A stretch of 64,000 nt of DNA, from assembly GCA_025928515.1 (NCBI GenBank), contig JAICJI010000001.1, forward strand, positions 1 to 64,000, in the 5' to 3' direction. Of the stretch, positions 15,939 to 23,813 are shown piece by piece (within the stretch, counting starts at the first letter, position 1; each line of letters opens with the position of its first letter). The position numbers were made by a program, and so were the translations under genes. The notes beneath the pieces were generated by a model. That model saw only the letters and a program-made list of their open reading frames with translations. It did not search any database and had not been told where the DNA came from. The stretch is from Thermoleophilia bacterium (lineage in GTDB: Bacteria; Actinomycetota; Thermoleophilia; Gaiellales; Gaiellaceae).

Positions 15939-17169
15939 GCAATCCCCCCAGTGCCTTCGTGGTCAACCGGTCGAGTGCCTGCACCGCAAGCTCGAGGTGC
16001 TCTTCCTTCGTGTCCTCGAGCTTCGTGTGCGAAAGCCCTCTCAGGGACTGAACGAACACCATCACCGTCGGGATTCCCGCCCGCGCGACCTCGGCCGCGT
16101 CGTGGAGCGGCCCGGACGGCAGCCTGTGAGACGAGCCGGCAATCTCGCGGATCGACTCGTCGGCGAGCTCGATCAGCCGGTCGTCGAACGGGATCGGCTG
16201 GATGCTCCAGATCCGCTCCCACTCGACCGCGACGTCCTCCTCCTGGGCGAAGCGCCGGCTCGCCGCCTGGGCCAGCTCGAGCAGGCGGGCGAGCTTGCCG
16301 GCGTCGAGATGCCGCTGGTCGAGGAGCTGCTCGGCGGTCTCGACGACCGAGGTGACGATGCCCGGTCGGCAGACCACGCCGCCGGACGTGCAGACCGCGC
16401 CGTCCCCCACCTCCGCTGCGATCGGCCGGATCTCGAGCGCGAGCTTCGCGGCGCCGGCGAGCGCGTCGCGGCGCTTGTCCATCGGCGTCGAGCCGGCATG
16501 CGCCGCCTGGCCGCGCCAGGTGACGAGGTGGCGCTCGACTCCGAACGTGCCGAGCACGACACCCAGCGGCAGGTCGAGCGACTCGAGCACCGGGCCCTGC
16601 TCGATGTGGAGCTCGAGATACGCCGCCGCATTGGCCAGCTGCCCGCGCGCCTCGAGCGCGCGATCGAGGTCGACCCCGTGCTCGGCGAGCGCATCCGGGA
16701 GCGCGATCCCCTCGGCGTCGCGCCGCCCGCGCAAATCGTCCTGGTCGTCCAGCGAGCCCGCGGCGGCGGAGGAACCGAACAGCGAGCGGCCGAAGCGGGC
16801 GCCCTCCTCGTCGGCCCAATTGACGAGACGGACCGTCAACGGCGGCGTTCCCTCCTCTGCGATTCGCCGCAGCACCTCGATGGCGGCCATCACGTTCAGA
16901 GAGCCGTCGAGCCAGCCGCCGCTCGGCACCGAGTCGATGTGGCCGCCGAGCAGCAGCGCGTGCTCCGAGTTGCCGGGGAGCGTGAACCACTGGTTGCCGG
17001 CCTCGTCGATCTCCTCCTCGGCGCCTGTCGGGACGACCTTCTCGCGCAGCCATTGCCGCGCCCGCTCCCACGTCTCCGTCCACGCCACGCGCTGTGCGCC
17101 GTTCTCGTCGCCGGTCAGCTCCTGCAGCTCACGAAGCTCGGCGACGGTCCGTTCGGGTGACAGGCTCAC
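15904..17169 (-). CDS. N-carbamoyl amino acid hydrolase / beta-ureidopropionase-type amidohydrolase (M20 family)
   Basis: A 421-residue Zn-dependent amidohydrolase of the hydantoinase/carbamoylase (AllC/HyuC) family. Metal ligands are visible in GGHIDSVPSGGWLDG and in DEEGARFGRSLFGS; the AHAGSTPMDKRRDA segment belongs to the dimerisation/substrate domain, and the C-terminal His in GPLHDAAEVAR completes the site. It hydrolyses N-carbamoyl-beta-alanine or N-carbamoyl amino acids to the free amino acid, CO2 and ammonia. It is divergently paired with dihydropyrimidinase, the preceding step. The GTG start has TAAGCT 6 nt upstream (leaderless). Confidence 0.88.
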   Translation of the reverse strand: MSLSPERTVAELRELQELTGDENGAQRVAWTETWERARQWLREKVVPTGAEEEIDEAGNQWFTLPGNSEHALLLGGHIDSVPSGGWLDGSLNVMAAIEVLRRIAEEGTPPLTVRLVNWADEEGARFGRSLFGSSAAAGSLDDQDDLRGRRDAEGIALPDALAEHGVDLDRALEARGQLANAAAYLELHIEQGPVLESLDLPLGVVLGTFGVERHLVTWRGQAAHAGSTPMDKRRDALAGAAKLALEIRPIAAEVGDGAVCTSGGVVCRPGIVTSVVETAEQLLDQRHLDAGKLARLLELAQAASRRFAQEEDVAVEWERIWSIQPIPFDDRLIELADESIREIAGSSHRLPSGPLHDAAEVARAGIPTVMVFVQSLRGLSHTKLEDTKEEHLELAVQALDRLTTKALGGLHEQHRGSAALR

Positions 17170-17193
17170 CCCGCGAGCTTAAACTCGGCAGCG
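17170..17193. promoter_or_regulatory. Divergent leaderless promoter pair of carbamoylase and dihydropyrimidinase
   Basis: A 24-bp gap with AGCTTAAACT. Rightward the box is TAAACT, 8 nt before the ATG at 17194. Leftward it is TAAGCT, 6 nt before the GTG at 17169. The two boxes share the central TA. Neither start has a ribosome-binding sequence, so both consecutive pathway enzymes are probably made from leaderless messages driven from one shared site. Confidence 0.55.
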
Positions 17194-18606
17194 ATGTCGA
17201 TCCTGGTCCGAGGCGGACGCATCGTCACGGCGGCCGACGACTTCGTCGCCGACGTCCTCGTCGAGGGAGAGCGCGTCGCGCTGATCGGAACCGATCTCGA
17301 CGCCGCGGCCGACCGCACGATCGACGCCGCAGGCAAATATGTCCTGCCTGGCTGCATCGATCCGCACACACACCTCGACATGCCGTTCGGCGGCACCGTC
17401 ACGATCGACGACTTCGAGTCGGGACAGGGATCGGCCGCGTGCGGGGGCACGACCTGTCACGTCGACTTCTGCATCCAGGGCAAGGGTCAGACCTTCGCCG
17501 AGGCGCTCGAGGGCTGGCACGCCAAGGCGAACGGCAAGACGCTGATCGACTACGGCTTCCACATCGCGATCACCGACCTCGGCGACGACGAACGGCTCGC
17601 AGAGCTCGCCACGCTGCCGGAGCAGGGCATCACGTCGTACAAGCTCTTCATGGCGTACAAGAACGTGCTGCAGGTCGACGACGAGACGCTCTTCCGCGCG
17701 ATGGAGGTAGCGGCGGCGAGCGGGGCGCTCGTGATGGTGCACGCCGAGAACGGCGACGCGATCGACGTCCTCGTGCGGGAAGCGCTCGACCGCGGCGACA
17801 CCGACCCGATCCACCACGCACTCACCCGCCCGCCCGAGCTCGAAGGCGAGGCGACGAACCGCGCCATCCAGCTCGCGCGCATCGCCGGCAGCCCGCTCTA
17901 CGTCGTCCACGTCACCTGCCGGGAGGCGGTCGACCCGATCCGCCGCGCCCGCGAGCAGGGCTGGGACGTCTGGGGGGAGACGTGCACGCAATACTTCTTC
18001 CGGTCGATTGACGACCTCGCGCAGCCGGGCTTCGAGGGCGCGAAATACGTCTACTCGCCCCCGGCTCGCGACGCCACCAACCACGACGTGCTGTGGAACG
18101 CGGTGCGCACGGACGCGCTCTCGGCGATCTCGACCGACCACTGCGCGTTCCTCTGGGACGGGCAGAAGACCCTCGGCAAAGACGATTTCACGAAGATCCC
18201 GAACGGCGGCCCGGGCCTCGAGGACCGGCTGAGGATGATCCACCACTTCGGCGTCCGCGAGGGTCGGATCAGTCTCAACCGGATGGTCGACCTGCTCGCG
18301 ACGCAGCCGGCGAAGCTGTTCGGGCTCTATCCCCGCAAGGGGACCGTCGCCGTCGGAGCCGATGCCGACCTCGTCGTCTTCGATCCCGAGCGGCGGCAGA
18401 CGATCTCGGCGTCGAGTCACCACTCGAAGTGCGACTACAGCCTGTACGAGGGCACCGAGGTGGCCGGCGCCCCCGAGCTCGTGCTGTTGCGGGGCAACGT
18501 CCTCGTCGAGGACGGAGACCTCGTCGGCACCCCCGGGATCGGCCGTTTCGTGCGCCGCGCACGCTTCGGCGAGCCGCTCGAGACCGGCGCAGCGATTCCC
18601 TCCTAG
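17194..18606 (+). CDS. hydA: Dihydropyrimidinase / D-hydantoinase
   Basis: A 470-residue amidohydrolase opening 5,6-dihydrouracil/dihydrothymine (or hydantoins) to N-carbamoyl-beta-amino acids. Metal ligands are H58 and H60 in DPHTHLD, the carboxylated lysine K150 in SYKLFMAYKN, His in MVHAENGDA and in VVHVTC, and Asp in STDHCAFLW. Substrate loop residues NGGPGLEDRLRMI are the standard ones. The C-terminal end (DLVVFDPE) closes the beta sandwich. Normal length. The second enzyme of the reductive pyrimidine pathway; the third is divergent at 15904 and downstream beta-alanine enzymes lie at 22284 and 23814. Confidence 0.93.
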   Translation: MSILVRGGRIVTAADDFVADVLVEGERVALIGTDLDAAADRTIDAAGKYVLPGCIDPHTHLDMPFGGTVTIDDFESGQGSAACGGTTCHVDFCIQGKGQTFAEALEGWHAKANGKTLIDYGFHIAITDLGDDERLAELATLPEQGITSYKLFMAYKNVLQVDDETLFRAMEVAAASGALVMVHAENGDAIDVLVREALDRGDTDPIHHALTRPPELEGEATNRAIQLARIAGSPLYVVHVTCREAVDPIRRAREQGWDVWGETCTQYFFRSIDDLAQPGFEGAKYVYSPPARDATNHDVLWNAVRTDALSAISTDHCAFLWDGQKTLGKDDFTKIPNGGPGLEDRLRMIHHFGVREGRISLNRMVDLLATQPAKLFGLYPRKGTVAVGADADLVVFDPERRQTISASSHHSKCDYSLYEGTEVAGAPELVLLRGNVLVEDGDLVGTPGIGRFVRRARFGEPLETGAAIPS

Positions 18607-18619
18607 CAGGGCTTTTTTT
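18598..18619 (+). terminator. Weak intrinsic terminator after dihydropyrimidinase
   Basis: A short stem CCCT/AGGG (18598-18601, 18608-18611) followed by seven T (18613-18619), the longest T-run in a region otherwise nearly free of them. The stem is short, but the T-tract at this exact place supports termination. Confidence 0.45.
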
Positions 18620-18650
18620 ACCGCGGCCGAACAAGACCTGCGCTAGCCTC

Positions 18651-20828
18651 ATGACAGCTGTGGGGTCCGTCATCGGTGCGCGTCGCAGGCAGCTCGGGCT
18701 GCTCGCGGGTCTCGTCCTCGCGCTAACGGCGCTCCTTTCGGTGAGCGTGTCTGACGCTGCCACCGTCCGGGCGAAGGGCCTCGACGTCTCGAACTGGAAC
18801 GGGGCGATCAATTGGACGAAGGTCGCGCACGCCGGCTACCGCTTCACGTTCGGGAAGGCGACCGAGGGCACGGGCTACGTCGACAAGACGTACACGACGA
18901 ACCGGAACGGGAGCGAAAGCGCCGGTCTCGTCTTCGGGGGGTACCACTTCGCGCGGCCGGCCGGCAAGAGCATTGCCGCCGCGACGGCAAGCGCGATCAG
19001 GCAGGCGAACCACTTCCTCGCCGTTGCCGGGCCGCAGCCGGGAGAGCTGCCGCCGGTGCTCGACCTCGAAGTCACCGGCGACCTCTCCAAGCCGCGTCTG
19101 CTCGTGTGGACCCTCGCGTGGCTCGACCAGATCTACGCCAGCACCGGCGTCGAGCCGTTCGTCTACACCTCGCCGCTCTTCTGGAAGGGCCGCCTCGGCG
19201 ACTCCACGGCGGCGGCCGCGGCGGGCACGCGCCTCTGGATCGCACACTGGACCGCCAACACCAGACCGACGGTGCCCGCCCAAAACTGGAACGGGAAGGG
19301 CTGGAAGTTCTGGCAGTGGACCGACTGCGTCACCGTCCCGGGCCTCAAGCATTGCGCCGACGGCGACCGGATGAACGGAACGAACCCCGGAGCTGTCGCG
19401 ATCGAGCCGTATCCGGCGGGTGTGCCTCTGCTCTCGACGCCGCCGACGGTCGTCGGGGCTCCGCAGGCGGGCCAGGTGCTCGCAGCCGTGCCCGGGACCT
19501 GGGAGGGCGGCAAGCCGCTCACCTTCACGTATCAGTGGCGGACCTGCGACGCGGCAGGCGCCAACTGCGCGCCGCTCACGGGCGCAACGGCCGAGTCGTA
19601 CCACCCACTCAGCACCGATGTCGGGCACTCGCTCAAGGTCGTCGTGACTGCCACCTCCGCCGCGGGCACGGCGACGTCCGTCACGGCTCCGACCGCCACC
19701 GTCTCCCCGGCCGGCACGTCGCCGGGCGCCCGGCCGACGAACCTCGAGCCGCCGGCGATCGTCGGCCAGGATCAGGACGGTCAGGTGCTGACGAGCTCCG
19801 TCGGAACCTGGACGGGCTCGCCCCAGAAGTTCACGTATCGCTGGCGGCGCTGCAACGCAAGCGGCGCCTCCTGCCTCGCGATCCCGCATGCGACGGGACC
19901 GCGGCGCACGCTCACACCCGACGACATCGGCTCCACCCTCTCGCTCGTGGTGACCGCGACCGGCAAGGGCGGCTCCGCGTCCGCCACCACCGGCACGACC
20001 GACGTCGTGGTCTCTGCATCGCTTCCGCCGGTCTCGATCGGGACGCAGACGGTGCGCCGCGGCATCGCCGGAAACCTCCAGACGGACGACGGGCGCGCGA
20101 CCGTCACCTGGCAGCCGGGCGCGGTGCCGGTCGGCAGGACGGTCTCGCTCACGACCTTCAGCGGCGCGCTGACCGTGCCGGGCACCGAGGTGTCCCTTTC
20201 GGTGCCGGGCCTGTCGTCGAGGGGATTTTCCTGGCCGCTCGACCTCGTGTACGCGCAGCCGCAACCGAGCCGGACGGTGCTCGGCTATTCGACCGACGGC
20301 AGGGTCTTCCACTCCGTGCCGCCGCTCGAGCCCCCGCAGCTGCCGCCCGGGACGGCGGTCGGCTGGTTCGCCGACCCGAACAACCTCGTCAACGTGCTGA
20401 CGCGGACGCCGTTCCAGGTCGCCTTGTTCAAGCGGGGCGCCTTCGGCGATCCCACCTACACGTCACCGAACGGCCCGGCGCTCGCGACGCAGACGAAGTT
20501 CCAGGCCCTCCCCCATCCCGCCGACCACAGCCTGCTCCTCCTCACGCGGCTCGCCGTGCACTCGCAGGCCCGGATCTCGGGCTCGGTGACCGGCCCTCAC
20601 CGGGCTTCGGTCCTCGTCCTCGGCAAGGGCAGCCGTTTCGGCTCCCGCCTCAAAGCCGGCAGCTTCCACCTCGTCCAGTCCTACCGGCGGAAGCCTGGCT
20701 CGATGCAGGTGCGCTTGCGGCTCAATGCGCGCAACCTCCGGCCCGGCTCGTACAGTCTCCGCCTGCTCGCGCTCGATCCGTGGGGGCGGCGGAGCCGGCT
20801 GACGCTCCGCTTCCGCTACCGCGGCTGA
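18651..20828 (+). CDS. Secreted GH25 lysozyme with two Ig-like repeats
   Basis: A 725-residue exported protein. A signal peptide (about residues 1-36, ending SVSDA) is followed by a GH25 muramidase domain (about 40-245): KGLDVSNWNGAINW, FTFGKATEGTGYVDKT, PPVLDLEVTGDLS and WKFWQWTDC carry the acidic active-site residues and barrel strands. Two homologous repeats follow (about 260-350 and 365-455), each with GQVL, a G-x-W-x-G turn, an FTYQWR/FTYRWR strand and a paired C...C. The C-terminal third is beta-rich with no recognised domain. It would cleave peptidoglycan outside the cell. It lies between pyrimidine-catabolism genes without obvious relation and overlaps the convergent ureohydrolase stop by 13 bp. 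Confidence 0.85.
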   Translation: MTAVGSVIGARRRQLGLLAGLVLALTALLSVSVSDAATVRAKGLDVSNWNGAINWTKVAHAGYRFTFGKATEGTGYVDKTYTTNRNGSESAGLVFGGYHFARPAGKSIAAATASAIRQANHFLAVAGPQPGELPPVLDLEVTGDLSKPRLLVWTLAWLDQIYASTGVEPFVYTSPLFWKGRLGDSTAAAAAGTRLWIAHWTANTRPTVPAQNWNGKGWKFWQWTDCVTVPGLKHCADGDRMNGTNPGAVAIEPYPAGVPLLSTPPTVVGAPQAGQVLAAVPGTWEGGKPLTFTYQWRTCDAAGANCAPLTGATAESYHPLSTDVGHSLKVVVTATSAAGTATSVTAPTATVSPAGTSPGARPTNLEPPAIVGQDQDGQVLTSSVGTWTGSPQKFTYRWRRCNASGASCLAIPHATGPRRTLTPDDIGSTLSLVVTATGKGGSASATTGTTDVVVSASLPPVSIGTQTVRRGIAGNLQTDDGRATVTWQPGAVPVGRTVSLTTFSGALTVPGTEVSLSVPGLSSRGFSWPLDLVYAQPQPSRTVLGYSTDGRVFHSVPPLEPPQLPPGTAVGWFADPNNLVNVLTRTPFQVALFKRGAFGDPTYTSPNGPALATQTKFQALPHPADHSLLLLTRLAVHSQARISGSVTGPHRASVLVLGKGSRFGSRLKAGSFHLVQSYRRKPGSMQVRLRLNARNLRPGSYSLRLLALDPWGRRSRLTLRFRYRG

Positions 20829-21766
20829 GCCGTCAGCGCCCGGAGACTGAGCAGCTCGTAGGCGATGTTCGCCGCCGCGAGCGCCGTCTGTTGTCCGACC
20901 CCGTCGTACGGCGGCGAGACCTCGACGACGTCGGCGCCGGCGAGCGCGATGCCGCGCAGCGCGCGCAGGAAGGAGAGCGCTTCGGCCGTCGTGAGGCCAC
21001 CGGCCTCCGGCGTTCCCGTCCCCGGAGCGAACGCCGGGTCGAGCACGTCGATGTCGAACGAGAGGAAGACGGGATGCCCGCCCGTCCGCGCACGGACGAG
21101 GTCGCCGTATCCGGCCGGCCCGAGCTCGCGCAGCTCGTCGCACGAGAGCACGGTGAAGCCGAGCGTCCGTGCCGAGCCGAGGTCGTCGGGCCCGTAGAGC
21201 GAGCCGCGCAGGCCTGCCTGCACCGAGGCCGCCGGCTCGATCAGCCCTTCCTCGTGCGCCCGCAGGAAGGTCGTCCCGTGGAAGAACTTCTGACCGAAGT
21301 ACTCGTCCCACGTGTCGCCGTGGGCGTCGAGCTGGACGAGCGCGAGCGGCCCGTGCCGGCCGGCGAGGGCGCGCAACTCGGCGAGCGTGATCGAGTGGTC
21401 GCCGCCGAGGGCGAGCGGGAAGACGCCGGCGTCGAGGAGCGGCGCGAGCGCTTCCTCGATCTGGCCGTATGTGCGCTCCGTGTCGCCCGGCGAGACGGGG
21501 ACGTCGCCGTAGTCGACGATCGAGAGCGTCTCGACGACGTTCACGTCGAGCGCCGGGTTGTACGGCCGCAGCAGCGCCGACGCGGAGCGGATTCCCTCGG
21601 GCCCGAAGCGCGTCCCGGTCCGGAAGCTCGTCGCCGTGTCGAACGGGATCCCGTAGACGGCCGCGTCCACGCCGGCCAGGTCCGTCGTGTGCGGCGCGCG
21701 CATGAAGGTGCGGACCCCGGCGAAGCGCGGGACGAGCCGGGCGTCGAGGGGGCGGTGATGCGTCAC
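20816..21766 (-). CDS. Ureohydrolase of the agmatinase/arginase family
   Basis: A 316-residue Mn-dependent ureohydrolase with all metal motifs: GGDHS, DAHGD, and SFDIDVLDPAFAPGTGTPE. These enzymes split a guanidino compound into an amine and urea. The family label is firm but the substrate is not: it is coupled to an AhpD-like gene and a CoA-acylating semialdehyde dehydrogenase, opposite a beta-alanine-type aminotransferase, so 3-guanidinopropionate (giving beta-alanine plus urea) or agmatine/guanidinobutyrate (giving putrescine/GABA) are both reasonable. The GTG at 21766 overlaps the previous stop by 4 nt. Last gene of a three-gene operon. Confidence 0.87.
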   Translation of the reverse strand: MTHHRPLDARLVPRFAGVRTFMRAPHTTDLAGVDAAVYGIPFDTATSFRTGTRFGPEGIRSASALLRPYNPALDVNVVETLSIVDYGDVPVSPGDTERTYGQIEEALAPLLDAGVFPLALGGDHSITLAELRALAGRHGPLALVQLDAHGDTWDEYFGQKFFHGTTFLRAHEEGLIEPAASVQAGLRGSLYGPDDLGSARTLGFTVLSCDELRELGPAGYGDLVRARTGGHPVFLSFDIDVLDPAFAPGTGTPEAGGLTTAEALSFLRALRGIALAGADVVEVSPPYDGVGQQTALAAANIAYELLSLRALTAQPR

Positions 21767-22281
21767 GGGGCGTCGATCGGCCGGCCGACGGTGAGCGCCT
21801 CGCGAAAGGCCGGGTCGAGCTCGCCGAAATGCGCATCGGGTTGCACGCCGAGCGCGTCGAGTGTCTTCGAGAAGAAGCAGCGGGTCGTGGCGGCGAGGAC
21901 GACATCCACGATCTCTTCGTCGCTCAATCCGTGCGAGCGCAGCTCCTCGACGTCCGCCTCGGTGATCGCCGTCGCATCGACGACGATTTTCTCGGCGAAG
22001 GCCATGATCGCGCGGTCGGCGTCGTCCAGCCCGTCCGGCAGCGCCGGCACCGAGTCGAAGTCGTAGAACTTCTCGGCCAGCACCTTCCCGTGCGCGAGCG
22101 AGCAGTAGGAGGAGCGCAGCCGTCGTGCCGCCGCAAGCGTCGCGAGCTCGTAGCGCCGTTCGTCCGACGCCGACACCACGGCGGTGACGAGCTGCCGCCA
22201 GGCTGCGTAGACCTCCGGGCGAGACGCGAACGCCCGCTCCATGTTCGGCCCGTCTCCGTCGGGAACGCCGATGAACGGCAT
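21763..22281 (-). CDS. AhpD-like / carboxymuconolactone decarboxylase family protein
   Basis: A 172-residue helical protein of the AhpD/CMD superfamily. The motif is SSYCSLAHGKVLAEKF, with a single Cys and the C-x3-H spacing rather than the CxxC of true AhpD, followed by the family helices (ALPDGLDDADRAIMAFAEKI, SDEEIVDVVLAATT). A peroxidase activity dependent on two cysteines is therefore doubtful. It starts 2 nt after the stop of the mmsA gene and its stop overlaps the ureohydrolase start. Its role in the pathway is unknown. Confidence 0.78.
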   Translation of the reverse strand: MPFIGVPDGDGPNMERAFASRPEVYAAWRQLVTAVVSASDERRYELATLAAARRLRSSYCSLAHGKVLAEKFYDFDSVPALPDGLDDADRAIMAFAEKIVVDATAITEADVEELRSHGLSDEEIVDVVLAATTRCFFSKTLDALGVQPDAHFGELDPAFREALTVGRPIDAP

Positions 22282-22283
22282 CG

Positions 22284-23795
22284 TCAGCGCGTCTGCGGGA
22301 AGCCGAGGTCGATCTGCGACGTCGCGGGGTCGGGCCAGCGCTGCGTGACGACCTTGCCGCGCGTGTAGAAGTCGATCGCCTCCGGCCCGTAGACGTGCCG
22401 GTCGCCGAAGAGCGACGACTTCCAGCCGCCGAACGAGTAGTACGCGACGGGCACCGGGATCGGAACGTTGATCCCAACCATCCCGGCCTGCACGTCGAAC
22501 TGGAACTGCCTCGCCGCGCCGCCGTCGCGCGTGAAGATCGCGACGCCGTTGCCGTACGGGCTCTCGTTCACGAGGCGCACTGCCTCCTCGTACGTCGCGA
22601 CGCGCGTGATCCCCAGCACCGGCCCGAAGATCTCGTCCACGTACGCCTTCATCTGCGGCGTCACGTCGTCGAGCAGGCTCGGGTTGAGGAAGAAGCCCTC
22701 GCCCGGCACGCCGTCCCGCCCGTCGACGACGACCGTGGCACCCTCGCCCGGCGCGTTCTCGACGTAGGACGCGACCTTGTCCCGGTGCTCCTGCGTCACG
22801 AGCGGGCCCATCTCGGAGGCAGGATCCATCCCGTCGCCGACCTTGACCTTCGGAATCCGCTCCTTGATCGCCTCGACGAGAGGCTGCGCGACGTCCCCCA
22901 CCGCGACGACGACGGAGACGGCCATGCAACGCTCGCCGGCGGAGCCGTAGCCCGCGGAGATCGCCGCGTCGGCGGCAGCGCCAACGTCGGCGTCGGGCAG
23001 GACGATCATGTGGTTCTTCGCGCCGCCGAGCGCCTGGCAGCGCTTGCCGGCCGCCGTCGCCTGCTCGTAGACGTAGCGCGCGATGGGCGTCGAGCCGACG
23101 AAGGAGACAGCGGCGACGTCCGGGTGCTGGAGCACGGCGTCGACGGCGACCCGGTCGCCCATGATCACGTTGAAGACGCCGTCCGGGAGGCCGGCCTCGC
23201 GCAGCAGTTCGGCGGTCCAGAGCGACGCGGACGGGTCCTTCTCCGACGGCTTGAGCACGAAGCAGTTGCCGCTCGCGATCGCCGGCGCCCACATCCACAT
23301 GGGCACCATCGCCGGGAAGTTGAAAGGCGTGATGCCTGCGACAACGCCGAGCGGCTGGCGGATCGAGTAGACGTCGATCCCCGTCGAGGCCTGCTCGGAG
23401 TGCTCGCCCTTGATCAGTTGCGGGATGCCGCAGCAGTACTCGACGACCTCGAGCCCGCGCGTGACCTCGCCGAGCGCGTCGGAAAAGACCTTGCCGTGCT
23501 CGTGGACGAGGATCTCGGCGAGCTCGTCTCGCCGTGCGTGCAGGACCTCGCGGATGCGGAAGAAGAGCTCCGCCCGCTTGGCGAGCGACATCTCGCGCCA
23601 GCCCGAGAAGGCGTCCGTCGCGGACTGGACGGCGGCGTCGACCTCCTCGACCGTCGCGAAGTCGACGGCGCCGGTCTGACGCCCGGTCGCGGGGTTGAAC
23701 ACGGGGCCGCTGCGGCCGGAGGCGCCGTCCACGCGTCGCCCTCCGATCCAGTGCGGGATTCTTGTGGTTGCGGGTGCCTCGGCCGTCTCTGTCAT
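22284..23795 (-). CDS. mmsA: CoA-acylating methylmalonate/malonate-semialdehyde dehydrogenase
   Basis: A 503-residue aldehyde dehydrogenase of the MmsA/IolA type. Key segments are ITPFNFPAMVPMWMWAPAIA, SFVGSTPIARYVYEQ, GGAKNHMIVLPDAD and the catalytic C290 in AGERCMAVS; the NFPAMVP and GGAKNH motifs distinguish the CoA-acylating clade from ordinary ALDH. It converts malonate semialdehyde to acetyl-CoA and CO2 (or methylmalonate semialdehyde to propionyl-CoA), the end of beta-alanine and valine breakdown. The ATG has TAGGCT 7 nt upstream (leaderless) and shares its promoter DNA with the divergent aminotransferase that makes the substrate. Confidence 0.9.
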   Translation of the reverse strand: MTETAEAPATTRIPHWIGGRRVDGASGRSGPVFNPATGRQTGAVDFATVEEVDAAVQSATDAFSGWREMSLAKRAELFFRIREVLHARRDELAEILVHEHGKVFSDALGEVTRGLEVVEYCCGIPQLIKGEHSEQASTGIDVYSIRQPLGVVAGITPFNFPAMVPMWMWAPAIASGNCFVLKPSEKDPSASLWTAELLREAGLPDGVFNVIMGDRVAVDAVLQHPDVAAVSFVGSTPIARYVYEQATAAGKRCQALGGAKNHMIVLPDADVGAAADAAISAGYGSAGERCMAVSVVVAVGDVAQPLVEAIKERIPKVKVGDGMDPASEMGPLVTQEHRDKVASYVENAPGEGATVVVDGRDGVPGEGFFLNPSLLDDVTPQMKAYVDEIFGPVLGITRVATYEEAVRLVNESPYGNGVAIFTRDGGAARQFQFDVQAGMVGINVPIPVPVAYYSFGGWKSSLFGDRHVYGPEAIDFYTRGKVVTQRWPDPATSQIDLGFPQTR

Positions 23796-23813
23796 GTCGG
23801 TTAGCCTAGCCCG
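23796..23813. promoter_or_regulatory. 18-bp divergent leaderless promoter of mmsA and the beta-alanine-type aminotransferase
   Basis: The whole gap between two ATG codons is 18 bp. Rightward TAGCCT (23802-23807) lies 6 nt before ATG 23814. Leftward TAGGCT (23808-23803) lies 7 nt before ATG 23795. The two boxes overlap by five positions in TAGCCTA. There is no room for leaders or ribosome sites, so both messages must begin at or next to their ATG unless transcription comes from inside the opposite gene. Confidence 0.6.

Noticed and set aside
18812..22066. 1084-codon open frame across the lysozyme and ureohydrolase
   Set aside because: Spans two real genes in a wrong frame and strand, with no recognisable fold or start signal.
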